A stretch of 64,000 nt of DNA from SHNJ01 sp964458615 (GCA_964458615.1 CAYWJR010000002.1:1-64000); one strand, 5' to 3'. Counted from the stretch's first letter, positions 8,390 through 16,499 are shown. Numbers and translations: made by a program. The notes: a model not told the origin generated them from the sequence alone.

Positions 8390-9828
8390 GCTACGGCTCC
8401 ATTCGATGCGGATCGGATTGAAAGTTCTTTCGATTCAATCGTTTTGTAAATGTTGTAAACCATGATCAGGGTTCCCGCTAAAAACAGCAAACCGCCGAAG
8501 GCGCGGATGATGTAATAAGGATGCATCGCCTGCACGGTTTCAACAAAGGAGTATTGGAGGAAACCCATATTGTCGTATGACCGCCACATCAAGCCTTGCA
8601 TAATTCCGGCGATCCACATAGCGGTGATATAAAATACGATACCGAGCGTACTGATCCATAAATGAATGCTGATGAGACGCATGGAATACATCTCTTTCTT
8701 ATTGTATAATACCGGGATCAAATAATAGATCGCGCCGAAGCTGATGAATGCAACCCAGCCCAGCGCGCCCGCATGCACATGGCCGATGGTCCAGTCGGTG
8801 TAATGCGATAGCGCATTGACTTCTTTGATGGACATCAGTGGGCCTTCGAATGTGCTCATGCCATAAAAGGCGAGCGCGATGATCATGAATTGCAATACCG
8901 GATCTTCGCGCAGTTTATGCCACGCGCCCGAAAGCGTCATGACGCCATTGATCATCCCACCCCAAGACGGCATCCACAGCATGATGGAAAACGTCATCCC
9001 CAGCGTCTGCGCCCAATCCGGCAAAGCGGTGTAGTGCAAATGATGCGGGCCCGCCCATATATAAATAAATATCAGCGACCAGAAATGGATAATCGAAAGC
9101 CGGTAAGAATAAATCGGCCGGTTCGCGCGTTTGGGCACGAAATAGTACATAATTCCCAAGAATCCCGCGGTCAGGAAAAAGCCTACGGCATTGTGTCCAT
9201 ACCACCACTGAATCATGGCGCTTTGCACGCCCGCCTGCACCGAATAGCTTTTGGCGCTGGTGATGGAAACCGGTATGCTAATGTTATTTCCCAGATGCAG
9301 GATCGCGACGGTCACAATGAAGGCGAGATAAAACCAGTTGGCGACATATATATGCGGCTCTTCCCGGTTGCGCAGCGTCATCATGAAGACCAATAAATAA
9401 GCAACCCAAACGATGGTCAGCCATAAATCGGCGTACCATTCCGGTTCCGCATATTCCTTGCTCTGCGTAATGCCCATTAAATAACCGGTGGCGGCAAGCA
9501 CGATAAAAAGCTGATAGCCCCAAAAAGTGAAAAAAGCCAGCGAATCGTTCCACAAACGCGTCCGGCATGTATATTGCACTACATAGTAAGACGTCGCGAA
9601 CAGCACATTGCCGCCAAACGCAAACACCACCGCCGAAGTATGCACCGGCCGCAGCCTGCCGAATGTCAAATACGGCTCGATGTTCAACTCCGGGAAAGCC
9701 ATTTGCAAAGCGATCAGAAGCCCTGCGGCAAGACCCACTATGCACCAAAACACCGAAGCAAGCGTAAACAGCCGCACGATATCGTGATTGTAATTGGGGG
9801 TTAGAGAAATTTTCGGTGGTGCGTTCAT
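8386..9828 (-). CDS. ccoN: CcoN, catalytic subunit of cbb3-type cytochrome c oxidase
   Basis: Heme b / heme b3-CuB subunit of 480 residues and twelve TM helices. It reduces oxygen to water with high affinity and pumps protons. Conserved landmarks are FGRLRPVHTSAVVFAFGGN (heme b ligand region), WWYGHNAVGFFLTAGFLG with the CuB-ligand His and its cross-linked Tyr region, AGPHHLHYTALPDWAQTL, and TDWTIGHVHAGALGWVAF. Length and ends are standard. It overlaps the upstream TauE/SafE-like gene by four bases (ATGA). Confidence 0.97.
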   Translation of the reverse strand: MNAPPKISLTPNYNHDIVRLFTLASVFWCIVGLAAGLLIALQMAFPELNIEPYLTFGRLRPVHTSAVVFAFGGNVLFATSYYVVQYTCRTRLWNDSLAFFTFWGYQLFIVLAATGYLMGITQSKEYAEPEWYADLWLTIVWVAYLLVFMMTLRNREEPHIYVANWFYLAFIVTVAILHLGNNISIPVSITSAKSYSVQAGVQSAMIQWWYGHNAVGFFLTAGFLGIMYYFVPKRANRPIYSYRLSIIHFWSLIFIYIWAGPHHLHYTALPDWAQTLGMTFSIMLWMPSWGGMINGVMTLSGAWHKLREDPVLQFMIIALAFYGMSTFEGPLMSIKEVNALSHYTDWTIGHVHAGALGWVAFISFGAIYYLIPVLYNKKEMYSMRLISIHLWISTLGIVFYITAMWIAGIMQGLMWRSYDNMGFLQYSFVETVQAMHPYYIIRAFGGLLFLAGTLIMVYNIYKTIESKELSIRSASNGAVA

Positions 9829-10517
9829 GTGATTTGTTCTCCGGCCATTACAAAAAGTAGGAAAGCGTTAAAGATAGAAAGGATTTTAAATCCATAGGAA
9901 GACGGTTTGGTAAATTGTGCCTTTATTTTCCGGCACCCGATTCCGACAGTCATCAGGGCCGGCATAGTGCCAAGCCCAAATAAAACCATACCGCCAAGGG
10001 CAAGCGCCGGATTGCCCGTCGCCGTCGCCGCCAGCAAGGCCGCATATACGAGACCGCAGGGAATAAATCCCAAAAGTAATCCGGAAAAAAATATTTTTCC
10101 GGGAATGTCCTTATACAAAACTGCGCCAAAATATTTTGCAACCCACGCTGGCAAGGCGCAAGCGCCGGGAAGGATGGAGCCAAAGGCAATCAGCAAAAAT
10201 ATACTGCCGGCGATGATCAGCAAGATCGAGGAGAATAATTTGAAATCAGGAAAAGAGACCAGGTGAGAAGAAAGAAAAGCGCTGATTGTCCCAAGCGCCG
10301 CATAGACCGAAATCCGCCCGAGGTGATATGGCCATAAAATACCGCTGCCGCGATTCAGGCTGTCCTTACTGAGAAACATCACAAATGGAGAACACATGCC
10401 GGTGCAATGAGTAAAACCTCCCACCAACCCGCCCAGAAATAGATTAAGTAACAGACTTCCTTGCCAGAAATTGGGCGAAGCAAGGCAGAGCGTATGCAAA
10501 TAATGGAAAGAATTCAT
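9825..10517 (-). CDS. TauE/SafE-like (DsbD_2 type) membrane protein of the cbb3 operon
   Basis: Polytopic protein of 230 residues with six or so TM helices. It contains GGLVGGFTHCTGMCSPFVMF near the start and GLLLGFIPCGLVYAALLAAT later. These paired HCxGMC and PCG motifs are typical of the DsbD_2/UreH-like group often annotated as sulfite exporter TauE/SafE and often found with cbb3 oxidase genes, where a role in copper or thiol handling is suspected. It is the promoter-proximal gene of the operon. No Shine-Dalgarno is visible before ATG 10517, and the predicted transcription start falls almost on the start codon, so the message may be leaderless. Confidence 0.75.
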   Translation of the reverse strand: MNSFHYLHTLCLASPNFWQGSLLLNLFLGGLVGGFTHCTGMCSPFVMFLSKDSLNRGSGILWPYHLGRISVYAALGTISAFLSSHLVSFPDFKLFSSILLIIAGSIFLLIAFGSILPGACALPAWVAKYFGAVLYKDIPGKIFFSGLLLGFIPCGLVYAALLAATATGNPALALGGMVLFGLGTMPALMTVGIGCRKIKAQFTKPSSYGFKILSIFNAFLLFVMAGEQIT

Positions 10518-10524
10518 TGAATTC

Positions 10525-10530
10525 TTTATA
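10525..10530 (-). promoter_or_regulatory. Putative -10 element of the cco operon
   Basis: Read on the minus strand this is TATAAA. It lies 32 bases from the centre of the FNR box at 10553-10566, which would put the box near -41.5, the classic class II FNR activation position. The implied start of transcription is about base 10518, next to ATG 10517. Confidence 0.5.
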
Positions 10531-10552
10531 TGGCCGAACGAGTTATAGTAAC

Positions 10553-10566
10553 TTGATCTAAATCAA
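10553..10566. promoter_or_regulatory. FNR/Anr box between cco operon and crp/fnr gene
   Basis: TTGATCTAAATCAA matches TTGAT-N4-ATCAA. It lies in the 105-base divergent region between the cbb3 operon and the Crp/Fnr regulator and could activate the operon and control the regulator's own gene. Confidence 0.82.
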
Positions 10567-10622
10567 GTTATAGGATAGCCTTGATTCTTCAGCCCATTAC
10601 ATAGGCACTCAAATCTGCTAGC

Positions 10623-11360
10623 ATGTTACAAGAACGCCAAGACCAATGGTTAGAGAGCAACCCAATATTTCAAAATATTGGCCGTTCTAGCCGCGCCGAC
10701 ATGCTAAATCAAGCAAGAATCCAACATTTTTTCAAAGGCCAATCGCTTTTTACCCATGGTCACCCGGCGCAAAATTTTCAAGTTGTATTAAAAGGCCGTA
10801 TTAAGATTTTCAAAGACAATGCAGACGGAGACCAAACCATTATCCATTTCGCCTGCGCTGGCGAGGCCCTAACGATTTGCGCGATCTTTTCCGATAGCAT
10901 CTTGCCTTTTAACGCCGAGGCAATCGAAGATACCGAAATAGTCTCGATTCCGGCGCGCTTATTGCGTTCCCTGGCGCAAAGCGATCATGCTTTATCCAAA
11001 AACTTGTTATCCGCTATGGCGGAACAAGCGCAAGTATATTTAAGGCAATTGGATCAGCTGAATTTAAAAAGCGTCCCGCAGCGGGTTGGGAACTTCGTGC
11101 TCCGGCAATTTCTCCGCAGCACGGAACGCGATAAAACGATTATTCTACCCTATGACAAGTCGGTCATTGCCGCATACTTAGGAATGCAGCCGGAAAGTTT
11201 TTCCCGCGCCTTGAATCATTTGCGCAAAGAAGGCATCGACATCGATAAAGATAGCATTACTTTGCCTGATTTATTCGCGCTTTGCGGCTATTGCGACATC
11301 GATACCGCCCAGCAATGCGCCTTGCATGGAACGCCGGAATGCCCGAATCCGCAATGTTAG
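10623..11360 (+). CDS. Crp/Fnr family regulator with FNR-type DNA recognition
   Basis: Regulator of 245 residues: N-terminal cyclic-nucleotide-binding-like beta barrel (VVLKGRIKIFKDNADGDQTI), long dimerisation helix, and a C-terminal winged helix KSVIAAYLGMQPESFSRALN. The recognition helix contains E-S-F-S-R, the ExxSR signature with which FNR reads TTGAT half-sites. That predicts binding to the boxes at 1834 and 10553. The N-terminal cysteines that hold the 4Fe-4S cluster in FNR are absent. Instead five cysteines cluster at the extreme C-terminus (LCGYC, QQC, PEC, PQC), and two more lie in the sensor domain. The sensing mode is therefore unknown. No clear ribosome-binding site precedes ATG 10623. 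Confidence 0.9.
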   Translation: MLQERQDQWLESNPIFQNIGRSSRADMLNQARIQHFFKGQSLFTHGHPAQNFQVVLKGRIKIFKDNADGDQTIIHFACAGEALTICAIFSDSILPFNAEAIEDTEIVSIPARLLRSLAQSDHALSKNLLSAMAEQAQVYLRQLDQLNLKSVPQRVGNFVLRQFLRSTERDKTIILPYDKSVIAAYLGMQPESFSRALNHLRKEGIDIDKDSITLPDLFALCGYCDIDTAQQCALHGTPECPNPQC

Positions 11361-11434
11361 AGCGCTGGTGAAGCTTCTTATAATCTTTTCCGGAAAAATT
11401 GATCATTTTAGGATTTACTGATAGGCTTCATGCC

Positions 11435-12043
11435 ATGATTTCAATCTCATGGCCTTTTGTACTTGTTTGCCTTCTCATCGAACTGACGCCGGGCCCAAAC
11501 ATGAGCTACTTGGCTTTAGTCAGCACGGTACATGGCAGGCGCGCCGGACTGGCCACTGTAGTGGGCATTGCGCTTGGCCTTTTGATTATCGGCATAGCGG
11601 CAGCTTTTGGCGCCAGCGCGATCGTTTCAGAATCGGCTTTTTTGTATGAAACGCTGCGTTGGGGTGGAGTTTTATATTTGCTTTGGCTGTCCTGGGAAGC
11701 ATGGAGCGATAAGGCCGCCATGGATTCCCATCCTGAATATCCGCAATCCAAATTTTTCAAAAATGGCCTGGTCACCAATATTCTAAATCCAAAAGCGGCC
11801 CTATTTTATATTTCGACAATTCCGATATTCATCGATAATACCAAAGACGTTCTGACGCAGAATCTGATTCTAACGGTAACCTTTGTCATAATCGCGACGA
11901 TTATTCATCTCAGCATTGCCTTACTAAGCGCAAAAGCAGGAACATTCCTTGCAAACAAACAGAGACAAGCGGCGCTGCGGCGAATCTTCGCGCTGCTTTT
12001 GGTTGGAACCGCCGTGTGGTTCGCCTTAACAACCGCCAGATAG
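11435..12043 (+). CDS. LysE/RhtB family amino-acid exporter
   Basis: Inner-membrane exporter of 202 residues with six TM helices. It carries the LysE-family N-terminal signature LIELTPGPNMSYLALVS and the basic turn G-R-R-A-G, then NGLVTNILNPKAALFYIST in the middle. Such proteins export amino acids or related metabolites. I start at ATG 11435 (MISISWPFVLV) because the first TM helix begins here; an in-frame ATG at 11399 would add a 12-residue non-conserved extension. Convergent with the potassium channel, 11 bases apart, with no obvious terminator between. The substrate cannot be read from sequence. Confidence 0.88.
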   Translation: MISISWPFVLVCLLIELTPGPNMSYLALVSTVHGRRAGLATVVGIALGLLIIGIAAAFGASAIVSESAFLYETLRWGGVLYLLWLSWEAWSDKAAMDSHPEYPQSKFFKNGLVTNILNPKAALFYISTIPIFIDNTKDVLTQNLILTVTFVIIATIIHLSIALLSAKAGTFLANKQRQAALRRIFALLLVGTAVWFALTTAR

Positions 12044-12054
12044 AAAACAACTAT

Positions 12055-12498
12055 CTAAAAAGATCTCGCTTCGCGCTTATAGATCCGGGAAATAACTTCA
12101 AATATAAAGGCGGCCGCCCAGCCGAATAAAATAAACCCGTTGGTGGCTTCGACACCGCTAAGCATATGGCAGGACCGCGTTAAAATTATATCCCCATAGC
12201 CCACGGTGGTATAAGTAATAGTGCTGAAATATAAAGCGTCTGGCAAATTATCCAACGGCGCACATTGCGATCCCAAATACAACAGCGTCCATAACCATAT
12301 ATTGATTATCTGGACTAGAAAAACGCATAAAACGATGATGCTCGCCATGAATGGCTGCCAGAATCCGTCGGTGATTGCTTTTATAGCCGCTTCGATACGC
12401 CCAGCATGTTTCATGATAAAGTCCATGGCAATGGCTTGAAATGCCACTGTAACGCCAATCATGCCCGTGCCAATGCAAAGCTGCATAAATAAACTCAT
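12055..12498 (-). CDS. Two-TM potassium channel
   Basis: Small ion channel (PF07885 type) of 147 residues: N-terminal hydrophobic segment, TM1 (MASIIVLCVFLVQIINIWLW), pore helix and selectivity filter TYTTVGYGD, then TM2 (TNGFILFGWAAAFIFEVISR). TVGYGD is the canonical K+ filter. No cytoplasmic RCK/TrkA domain follows, so gating is unclear. Its start overlaps the end of the NAD(P)H-hydrate dehydratase gene by four bases (ATGA), so the two are co-transcribed. Confidence 0.88.
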   Translation of the reverse strand: MSLFMQLCIGTGMIGVTVAFQAIAMDFIMKHAGRIEAAIKAITDGFWQPFMASIIVLCVFLVQIINIWLWTLLYLGSQCAPLDNLPDALYFSTITYTTVGYGDIILTRSCHMLSGVEATNGFILFGWAAAFIFEVISRIYKREARSF

Positions 12499-13376
12499 GA
12501 AGAATTCCTTTTACCTTTTTGATTACTTTGGAAATAATCGTAAATTGAGCATAGAACACCGGGCAGCAAATCGGCTATATCCTCGGCAATCAACCCTGGG
12601 CCAAATTGTGAAGCGGCCTGTCCATGCAGCCATACTCCGACGCAAGCAACTTCGAACGCGGGCATTCCTTGGGCCAATAATCCTACGCAAATGCCGGCCA
12701 GCGCATCGCCAGCGCCTGCAGTTGCCAGAAATGGCGTTGCATTGGAATTGATCACCAGCCTGCCGTCAGGCGATGCAATAATCGTGTTAAAACCTTTTAG
12801 TATGACAACAGCGCCGCTTTCTTTTGCGGATTTCAAAACTTTTGAGGATCTGTTTGCATTGGCGCGCCAATCGCCAAATAATTTCTTAAACTCGCCTTCA
12901 TGCGGAGTTAAAATACAGGGCGATACAATGGCCTTGAATAAGGCACCTGGGGTTTTGGAAAAGACAGTCAGTGCATCCGCATCCAACACTAACGGTTTTT
13001 TCTGCCGCAATGCTTCCATAACATAAGATTTTGTTCGCGCATTAATGCCATTGCCGGGACCCAGCAATACGGCACTTACGCGTGGATCTTTTATTAATTT
13101 GGAAAATCCCGCCTTATTACCGACAAGTTTTGTCATAATGGCTTGAAAAGACGTGCCATATAATGGCAATGCCTTCGCGGTACAGGCAACCGACACTGCT
13201 CCCGCGCCCACCCGCAACGCACAGTAAGCGGCGATTTTTGCAGCGCCGGTTTGGTCCCAATCGCCGCCGTTAACGATAGCATAGCCACGATTGTATTTAT
13301 GACTATGGGCATTGGGCCAAGGTAATTTGCCGATCCATAGATCCGGCGTATTCTTCTTTGAAACGACTTTTTTCAT
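12495..13376 (-). CDS. nnrD: ADP-dependent NAD(P)H-hydrate dehydratase
   Basis: Repair enzyme of 293 residues that converts S-NAD(P)HX back to NAD(P)H using ADP. It has a ribokinase-like fold with GYAIVNGGDWDQTGAAKIAA near the N-terminus, ALRVGAGAVSVAC, VLLGPGNGINARTKSYV, ILTPHEGEFKKLFG, and the catalytic ATAGAGDALAGICVGLLAQG. Only the dehydratase (YjeF C-terminal) domain is present; the NAD(P)HX epimerase domain that often precedes it is not in this window. Co-transcribed with the downstream potassium channel. Confidence 0.92.
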   Translation of the reverse strand: MKKVVSKKNTPDLWIGKLPWPNAHSHKYNRGYAIVNGGDWDQTGAAKIAAYCALRVGAGAVSVACTAKALPLYGTSFQAIMTKLVGNKAGFSKLIKDPRVSAVLLGPGNGINARTKSYVMEALRQKKPLVLDADALTVFSKTPGALFKAIVSPCILTPHEGEFKKLFGDWRANANRSSKVLKSAKESGAVVILKGFNTIIASPDGRLVINSNATPFLATAGAGDALAGICVGLLAQGMPAFEVACVGVWLHGQAASQFGPGLIAEDIADLLPGVLCSIYDYFQSNQKGKRNSS

Positions 13377-13875
13377 AGAAACAATTCCTCATGAATTATA
13401 CAAATTCCCTGTTCCTCCTCCAGGTAATTCGTTCATCCGTCACTCTATCTCCGCTACAATAATGCAATTTTTGTCCGCCCTTCGCCTTTCCCCCGGCCAA
13501 AACCGCCAAAATTCTCTGTTATTTTCCCTGTTAGCAGGGTATTTAGGATTATGTGGGGGGGAGAATAACGGGCACACGACTCCCACCACCGCCATCTAGT
13601 TCCTCGACAGTTGGCGGGTTCCGCTATTCCCAGTAATTGATACGATATTTCAAATGCTTGTGGCGGTATTTCATTCTCTGCCGCACACATAACCCTGCAT
13701 TCTCAGAGAATTTTAAAAAACTATAGCCCATTTTCTCCGGCCATTTCCCGCCAGTTCGCCTTTTGCTATTATAGCCAGAGAAAAATACCGAAAGGCGAAG
13801 TGGTGTTGGTGAGGGACTCTTTGGGTATAACTATGGAACTGTTGCATTATCCGGTGATTATATTAGAAGTGTAAA
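13377..13875. other. Gene-poor mosaic stretch
   Basis: No supported gene. Short frames on both strands have unstructured products. A small hairpin, CCCTG/CAGGG (13526-13530 / 13535-13539), and homopolymer runs such as G7 are visible. Together with the broken genes that follow, this looks like scarred DNA left by insertions and deletions. Confidence 0.4.
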
Positions 13876-14079
13876 ATGCAACTAATAATTCCTGAACAAT
13901 ATTCCGATAATATATTACTTCCACCGCTTAAATGGGCTGGAGGTAAAAGATGGTTGGTCTTCAAACACTCGGACATATTTCCTAAAAATTATCATCGTTA
14001 TGTTGAGCCCTTTGCTGGAAGTGCTGCTGTATATTTTCACTTGCAACCCTCTAAAGCTGTAGGTTCCCCATGCTGGTAA
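13876..14079 (+). pseudogene. Dam-type (D12 class) adenine methyltransferase, N-terminal remnant
   Basis: The first 60 or so residues of a D12-class N6-adenine DNA methyltransferase. PPLKWAGGKRWLV (SAM-binding motif X) and RYVEPFAGSAAVYFHLQPSK (motif I) are clear. The DPPY catalytic motif and target-recognition domain are missing. After about base 14058 the sequence no longer resembles the family, and the frame stops at 14079. A truncated, inactive relic, probably of a restriction-modification or phage methylase. Confidence 0.75.
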
Positions 14080-14238
14080 GGCAGCCAATAAAATTATGAA
14101 AAAAGATTTTTTGATAGCTAAAGTATGAGTGGGCCACTTAAAATTTACACATGGATATAATGCTGCAAAAAGCATTGCTGACATTATTAATATTTCTATC
14201 CATATCCACATGCTAATCGTCCCAAAAACGAATTATAG

Positions 14239-14562
14239 CCTCGGTATAATACCCAACAAGGAACTGGCGATAAGTGGAAAGTGCGATTCGTAATGCCTTC
14301 TGCCTATACAATAGCGACTCTACCGAAACCAAATAATGCCGAAGTAAAGCTGGAGGAGATTCCGGGCAAGCGTTTTGCCGTCAACCGATTTTCAGGCATT
14401 ACCGGGGAAGCCAGTATCAAGCAACACACAGAAGAGTTAAATAAATTTATTGATAAAAGAAAACTGAACGTAGTCTCCGCTCCAACTTATGCGTTTTATA
14501 ACCCGCCCTGGACCTTACCGTTCCTGCGCCGCAATGAGATAATGATCGAAGTGATTAAATAA
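14239..14562 (+). pseudogene. SOUL heme-binding family protein, C-terminal remnant
   Basis: The frame opens after a stop at 14236 and reads NTQQGTGDKWKVRFVMPSAY, then LPKPNNAEVKLEEIPGKRFA, and ends in a SOUL-like tail PPWTLPFLRRNEIMIEVIK. The motif QQ-x(n)-W-V-RFVMPS and the PPWT/RRNE terminus are typical of SOUL/HBP heme-binding proteins. The N-terminal half (signal peptide, first beta sheet) is missing, so this is either a truncated gene or one joined to foreign DNA at about 14240. GTG 14281 or ATG 14293 could be used as a start if it is expressed at all. Confidence 0.72.
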
Positions 14563-14593
14563 CTGGCTCAATAAGAAATTATAAGAAAACATA

Positions 14594-15388
14594 TCAAGCG
14601 GCATCTTTTAGGTCATCTATTTTTTTGTGAAGGATGAAAAGCTGCTTTTCTATCCGAGCGATAGCATCCTGCTCAGCCTGCTCATCTTCCTGATGCTCGC
14701 GTTGCATCGCGTCTACGATCACAGCAATGAACAAATTAAGTACAGTGAAAGTGGCAACTAAAATATAGGGAATAAAGAAGGCTGGCGCAAAAGGATGGGT
14801 TTGCTTTACTTGCCGCACTATGTCCGGCCAGCCTTCCAAGGTCATAATTTGAAAGAGGCTGAATAGAGACGCTTGAAGTGTCCCAAAAAATTCAGGATGT
14901 GTAGCACCGAACAGTTTGGTTGCCATCACCGCGAATACGTAAAAAATAATGACCAAGATTGCGCCGATAGAGCCAATTCCAGGAATAGCGGCGATCAATC
15001 CTTCCACTACACGGCGCAGACGCGGGAAAATGGAAATTAACCGCAAGACACGTAACACCCGCGCCGCCCGCAGCACGGCAAAGGCCTGATTGGCGGGCAT
15101 GAACGCGATAGCCACTACTGCCGTATCGAACACGCTCCACGGATCGCGGAAAAACCGCCAACCCGAGGCGCCAAGTCGCATTGCCAGTTCAGTCACGAAT
15201 ATCCACAAAATTGTGCGATCCAATACCTTAAGCACCGAACCATATTCCGCCATGATGGCGGGATAGGTTTCTAAGCCCAAGATCGCCGCATTGATGATAA
15301 TTAAACCAGTGATGAATTTGCAGAAACCATGACTTTCGGTAAAGCTACGCAAGTGCTGACGAAAACCTATTTGATAATCCACTTTCAT
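14594..15388 (-). CDS. Bacterial voltage-gated cation channel (NaChBac family) with Ca-type filter
   Basis: Single-domain, six-TM voltage-gated channel of 264 residues that assembles as a tetramer. The voltage sensor S4 (AVLRAARVLRVLRLISIFPR, residues about 104-123) has arginines at every third position. The pore loop reads IMTLEGWPDI (residues 181-190), followed by S6 FIPYILVATFTVLNLFIAVI and a C-terminal coiled coil rich in Glu/Gln (DEQAEQDAIARIEKQLF). Sodium channels of this family have TLESW; here Gly follows the filter Glu and Asp closes it. In the native calcium channel CavMr the filter glycine determines calcium selectivity, so calcium permeation is predicted. It begins directly after the terC stop codon. 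Confidence 0.9.
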   Translation of the reverse strand: MKVDYQIGFRQHLRSFTESHGFCKFITGLIIINAAILGLETYPAIMAEYGSVLKVLDRTILWIFVTELAMRLGASGWRFFRDPWSVFDTAVVAIAFMPANQAFAVLRAARVLRVLRLISIFPRLRRVVEGLIAAIPGIGSIGAILVIIFYVFAVMATKLFGATHPEFFGTLQASLFSLFQIMTLEGWPDIVRQVKQTHPFAPAFFIPYILVATFTVLNLFIAVIVDAMQREHQEDEQAEQDAIARIEKQLFILHKKIDDLKDAA

Positions 15389-16375
15389 TTAACTTACTTT
15401 CACTATATTTGGCTCATTTCTAGTTTTGTACAGCGACAAGACTATGCCGCCTACAATAAGAGCTAAAGTCACACCAAGCGAGAGGCCGGCGGGAAATTTC
15501 TCCCAGCCCATTCCCCACGCGATAAAAGTTTTGGAACCGATAAAAATCAGCACCCACGCCAATGCCTGCTTGAGGTATTTAAACCTATGAATAATGGCGG
15601 CAAGCGCGAAATACAAAGCACGCAGGCCAAGGATGGCGAAAATATTGCTGGTATAAACTATGTATGGATCAAGTGTAATAGTGAATATAGCAGGCACGCT
15701 GTCCACTGCAAAAATCAGATCTACAAACTCGATCAGCACAAGAGCCACTAAAAGAGGTGTGCCATATGTGGTAAGCTTTCCCGTTTTAGGATCGGGAAGC
15801 TGTACGGTAAATTTTTGATCATGCAATTTGTCAGTGATCCGAAAGTTGTTGCGCAAGAATTTCAGCAGCGGGTTGTTGCCAATGTCGGGCATTTTATCGC
15901 CGATCCACAGCATTTTAATGCCAGTTGCGATCAAGAACACGGCGAAGACATAAAGTACCCAACTAAACTGCGATACCAATGTAGCGCCCAATCCGATCAT
16001 GATAGCGCGCAATATGATAACGCCTAAAATGCCCCAAAACAGCACCCGGTGTTGGTATAAAGGCGGGATAGCGAAATAGGTAAATATCAGCGAGATTATG
16101 AAAACATTGTCCATCGCCAAGGTTTTTTCGACGATGAAGCCAGTTAAATATTCCTTGCCACTTTGCTCGCCAAGGCTGTGCCATACCCAGCCGCCAAAAA
16201 TAAGCGCGATGGCGATGTAAAAAGCGCTTAGCCAGAGACTTTCTTTGATAGATATTTCCCGATGCTTACGATGCAGAACGCCTAGGTCAAAAACAAGTAG
16301 TACGCTTACGATTCCCATAAACGCTACCCACATCCAGACGGGCTTGCCCATCACCATATCGAATAGAAATTCCAT
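15389..16375 (-). CDS. TerC/Alx family integral membrane protein
   Basis: TerC-family membrane protein of 328 residues with about nine TM helices. It has VLLVFDLGVLHRKHREISIK, the conserved TGFIVEKTLAMDNVFIISLI, and VDLIFAVDSVPAIFTITLDP with family-defining acidic residues inside the membrane. Alx, the best-studied relative, exports manganese. ATG 16375 is preceded by AAGGA at a suitable distance; the TTG before it is not needed. The voltage-gated channel gene follows with no gap, so divalent-cation handling by the pair is a reasonable inference. I looked for a yybP-ykoY manganese riboswitch upstream and saw none. Confidence 0.9.
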   Translation of the reverse strand: MEFLFDMVMGKPVWMWVAFMGIVSVLLVFDLGVLHRKHREISIKESLWLSAFYIAIALIFGGWVWHSLGEQSGKEYLTGFIVEKTLAMDNVFIISLIFTYFAIPPLYQHRVLFWGILGVIILRAIMIGLGATLVSQFSWVLYVFAVFLIATGIKMLWIGDKMPDIGNNPLLKFLRNNFRITDKLHDQKFTVQLPDPKTGKLTTYGTPLLVALVLIEFVDLIFAVDSVPAIFTITLDPYIVYTSNIFAILGLRALYFALAAIIHRFKYLKQALAWVLIFIGSKTFIAWGMGWEKFPAGLSLGVTLALIVGGIVLSLYKTRNEPNIVKVS

Positions 16376-16407
16376 CAAATCTTTCCTTATAACTTATATT
16401 TTTTACA

Positions 16408-16413
16408 ATTATA
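16408..16413 (-). promoter_or_regulatory. Putative -10 box of the terC-channel operon
   Basis: TATAAT on the minus strand, 33 bases upstream of ATG 16375. No good -35 is visible; the inverted repeat at 16433-16451 lies in that position. Confidence 0.4.
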
Positions 16414-16432
16414 CTCGATGCTTTTTGTTATC

Positions 16433-16451
16433 TTATCTTTCAGGGAGATAA
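16433..16451. promoter_or_regulatory. Inverted repeat upstream of terC
   Basis: TTATCT (16433-16438) and AGATAA (16446-16451) around a 7-base centre. Its position in the -35 region suggests an operator. Confidence 0.35.
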
Positions 16452-16499
16452 AGGGGGCAAGCTATTCTATTACTTGTGTTTTATTAGTTTCCACACCAA

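Noticed and set aside
12055..12498. RCK/TrkA regulatory domain for the potassium channel
   Set aside because: The protein ends soon after TM2 (KREARSF) and the next gene is an exporter; no ligand-binding domain is present.
13454..13690. Minus-strand open frame in the gene-poor stretch
   Set aside because: No conserved motifs, no ribosome-binding site, and base runs typical of non-coding DNA.
13915..14211. Hydrophobic minus-strand frame of 98 codons over the methylase remnant
   Set aside because: Antisense to the methylase fragment and not recognisable; the hydrophobic start is a product of A/T-rich DNA.
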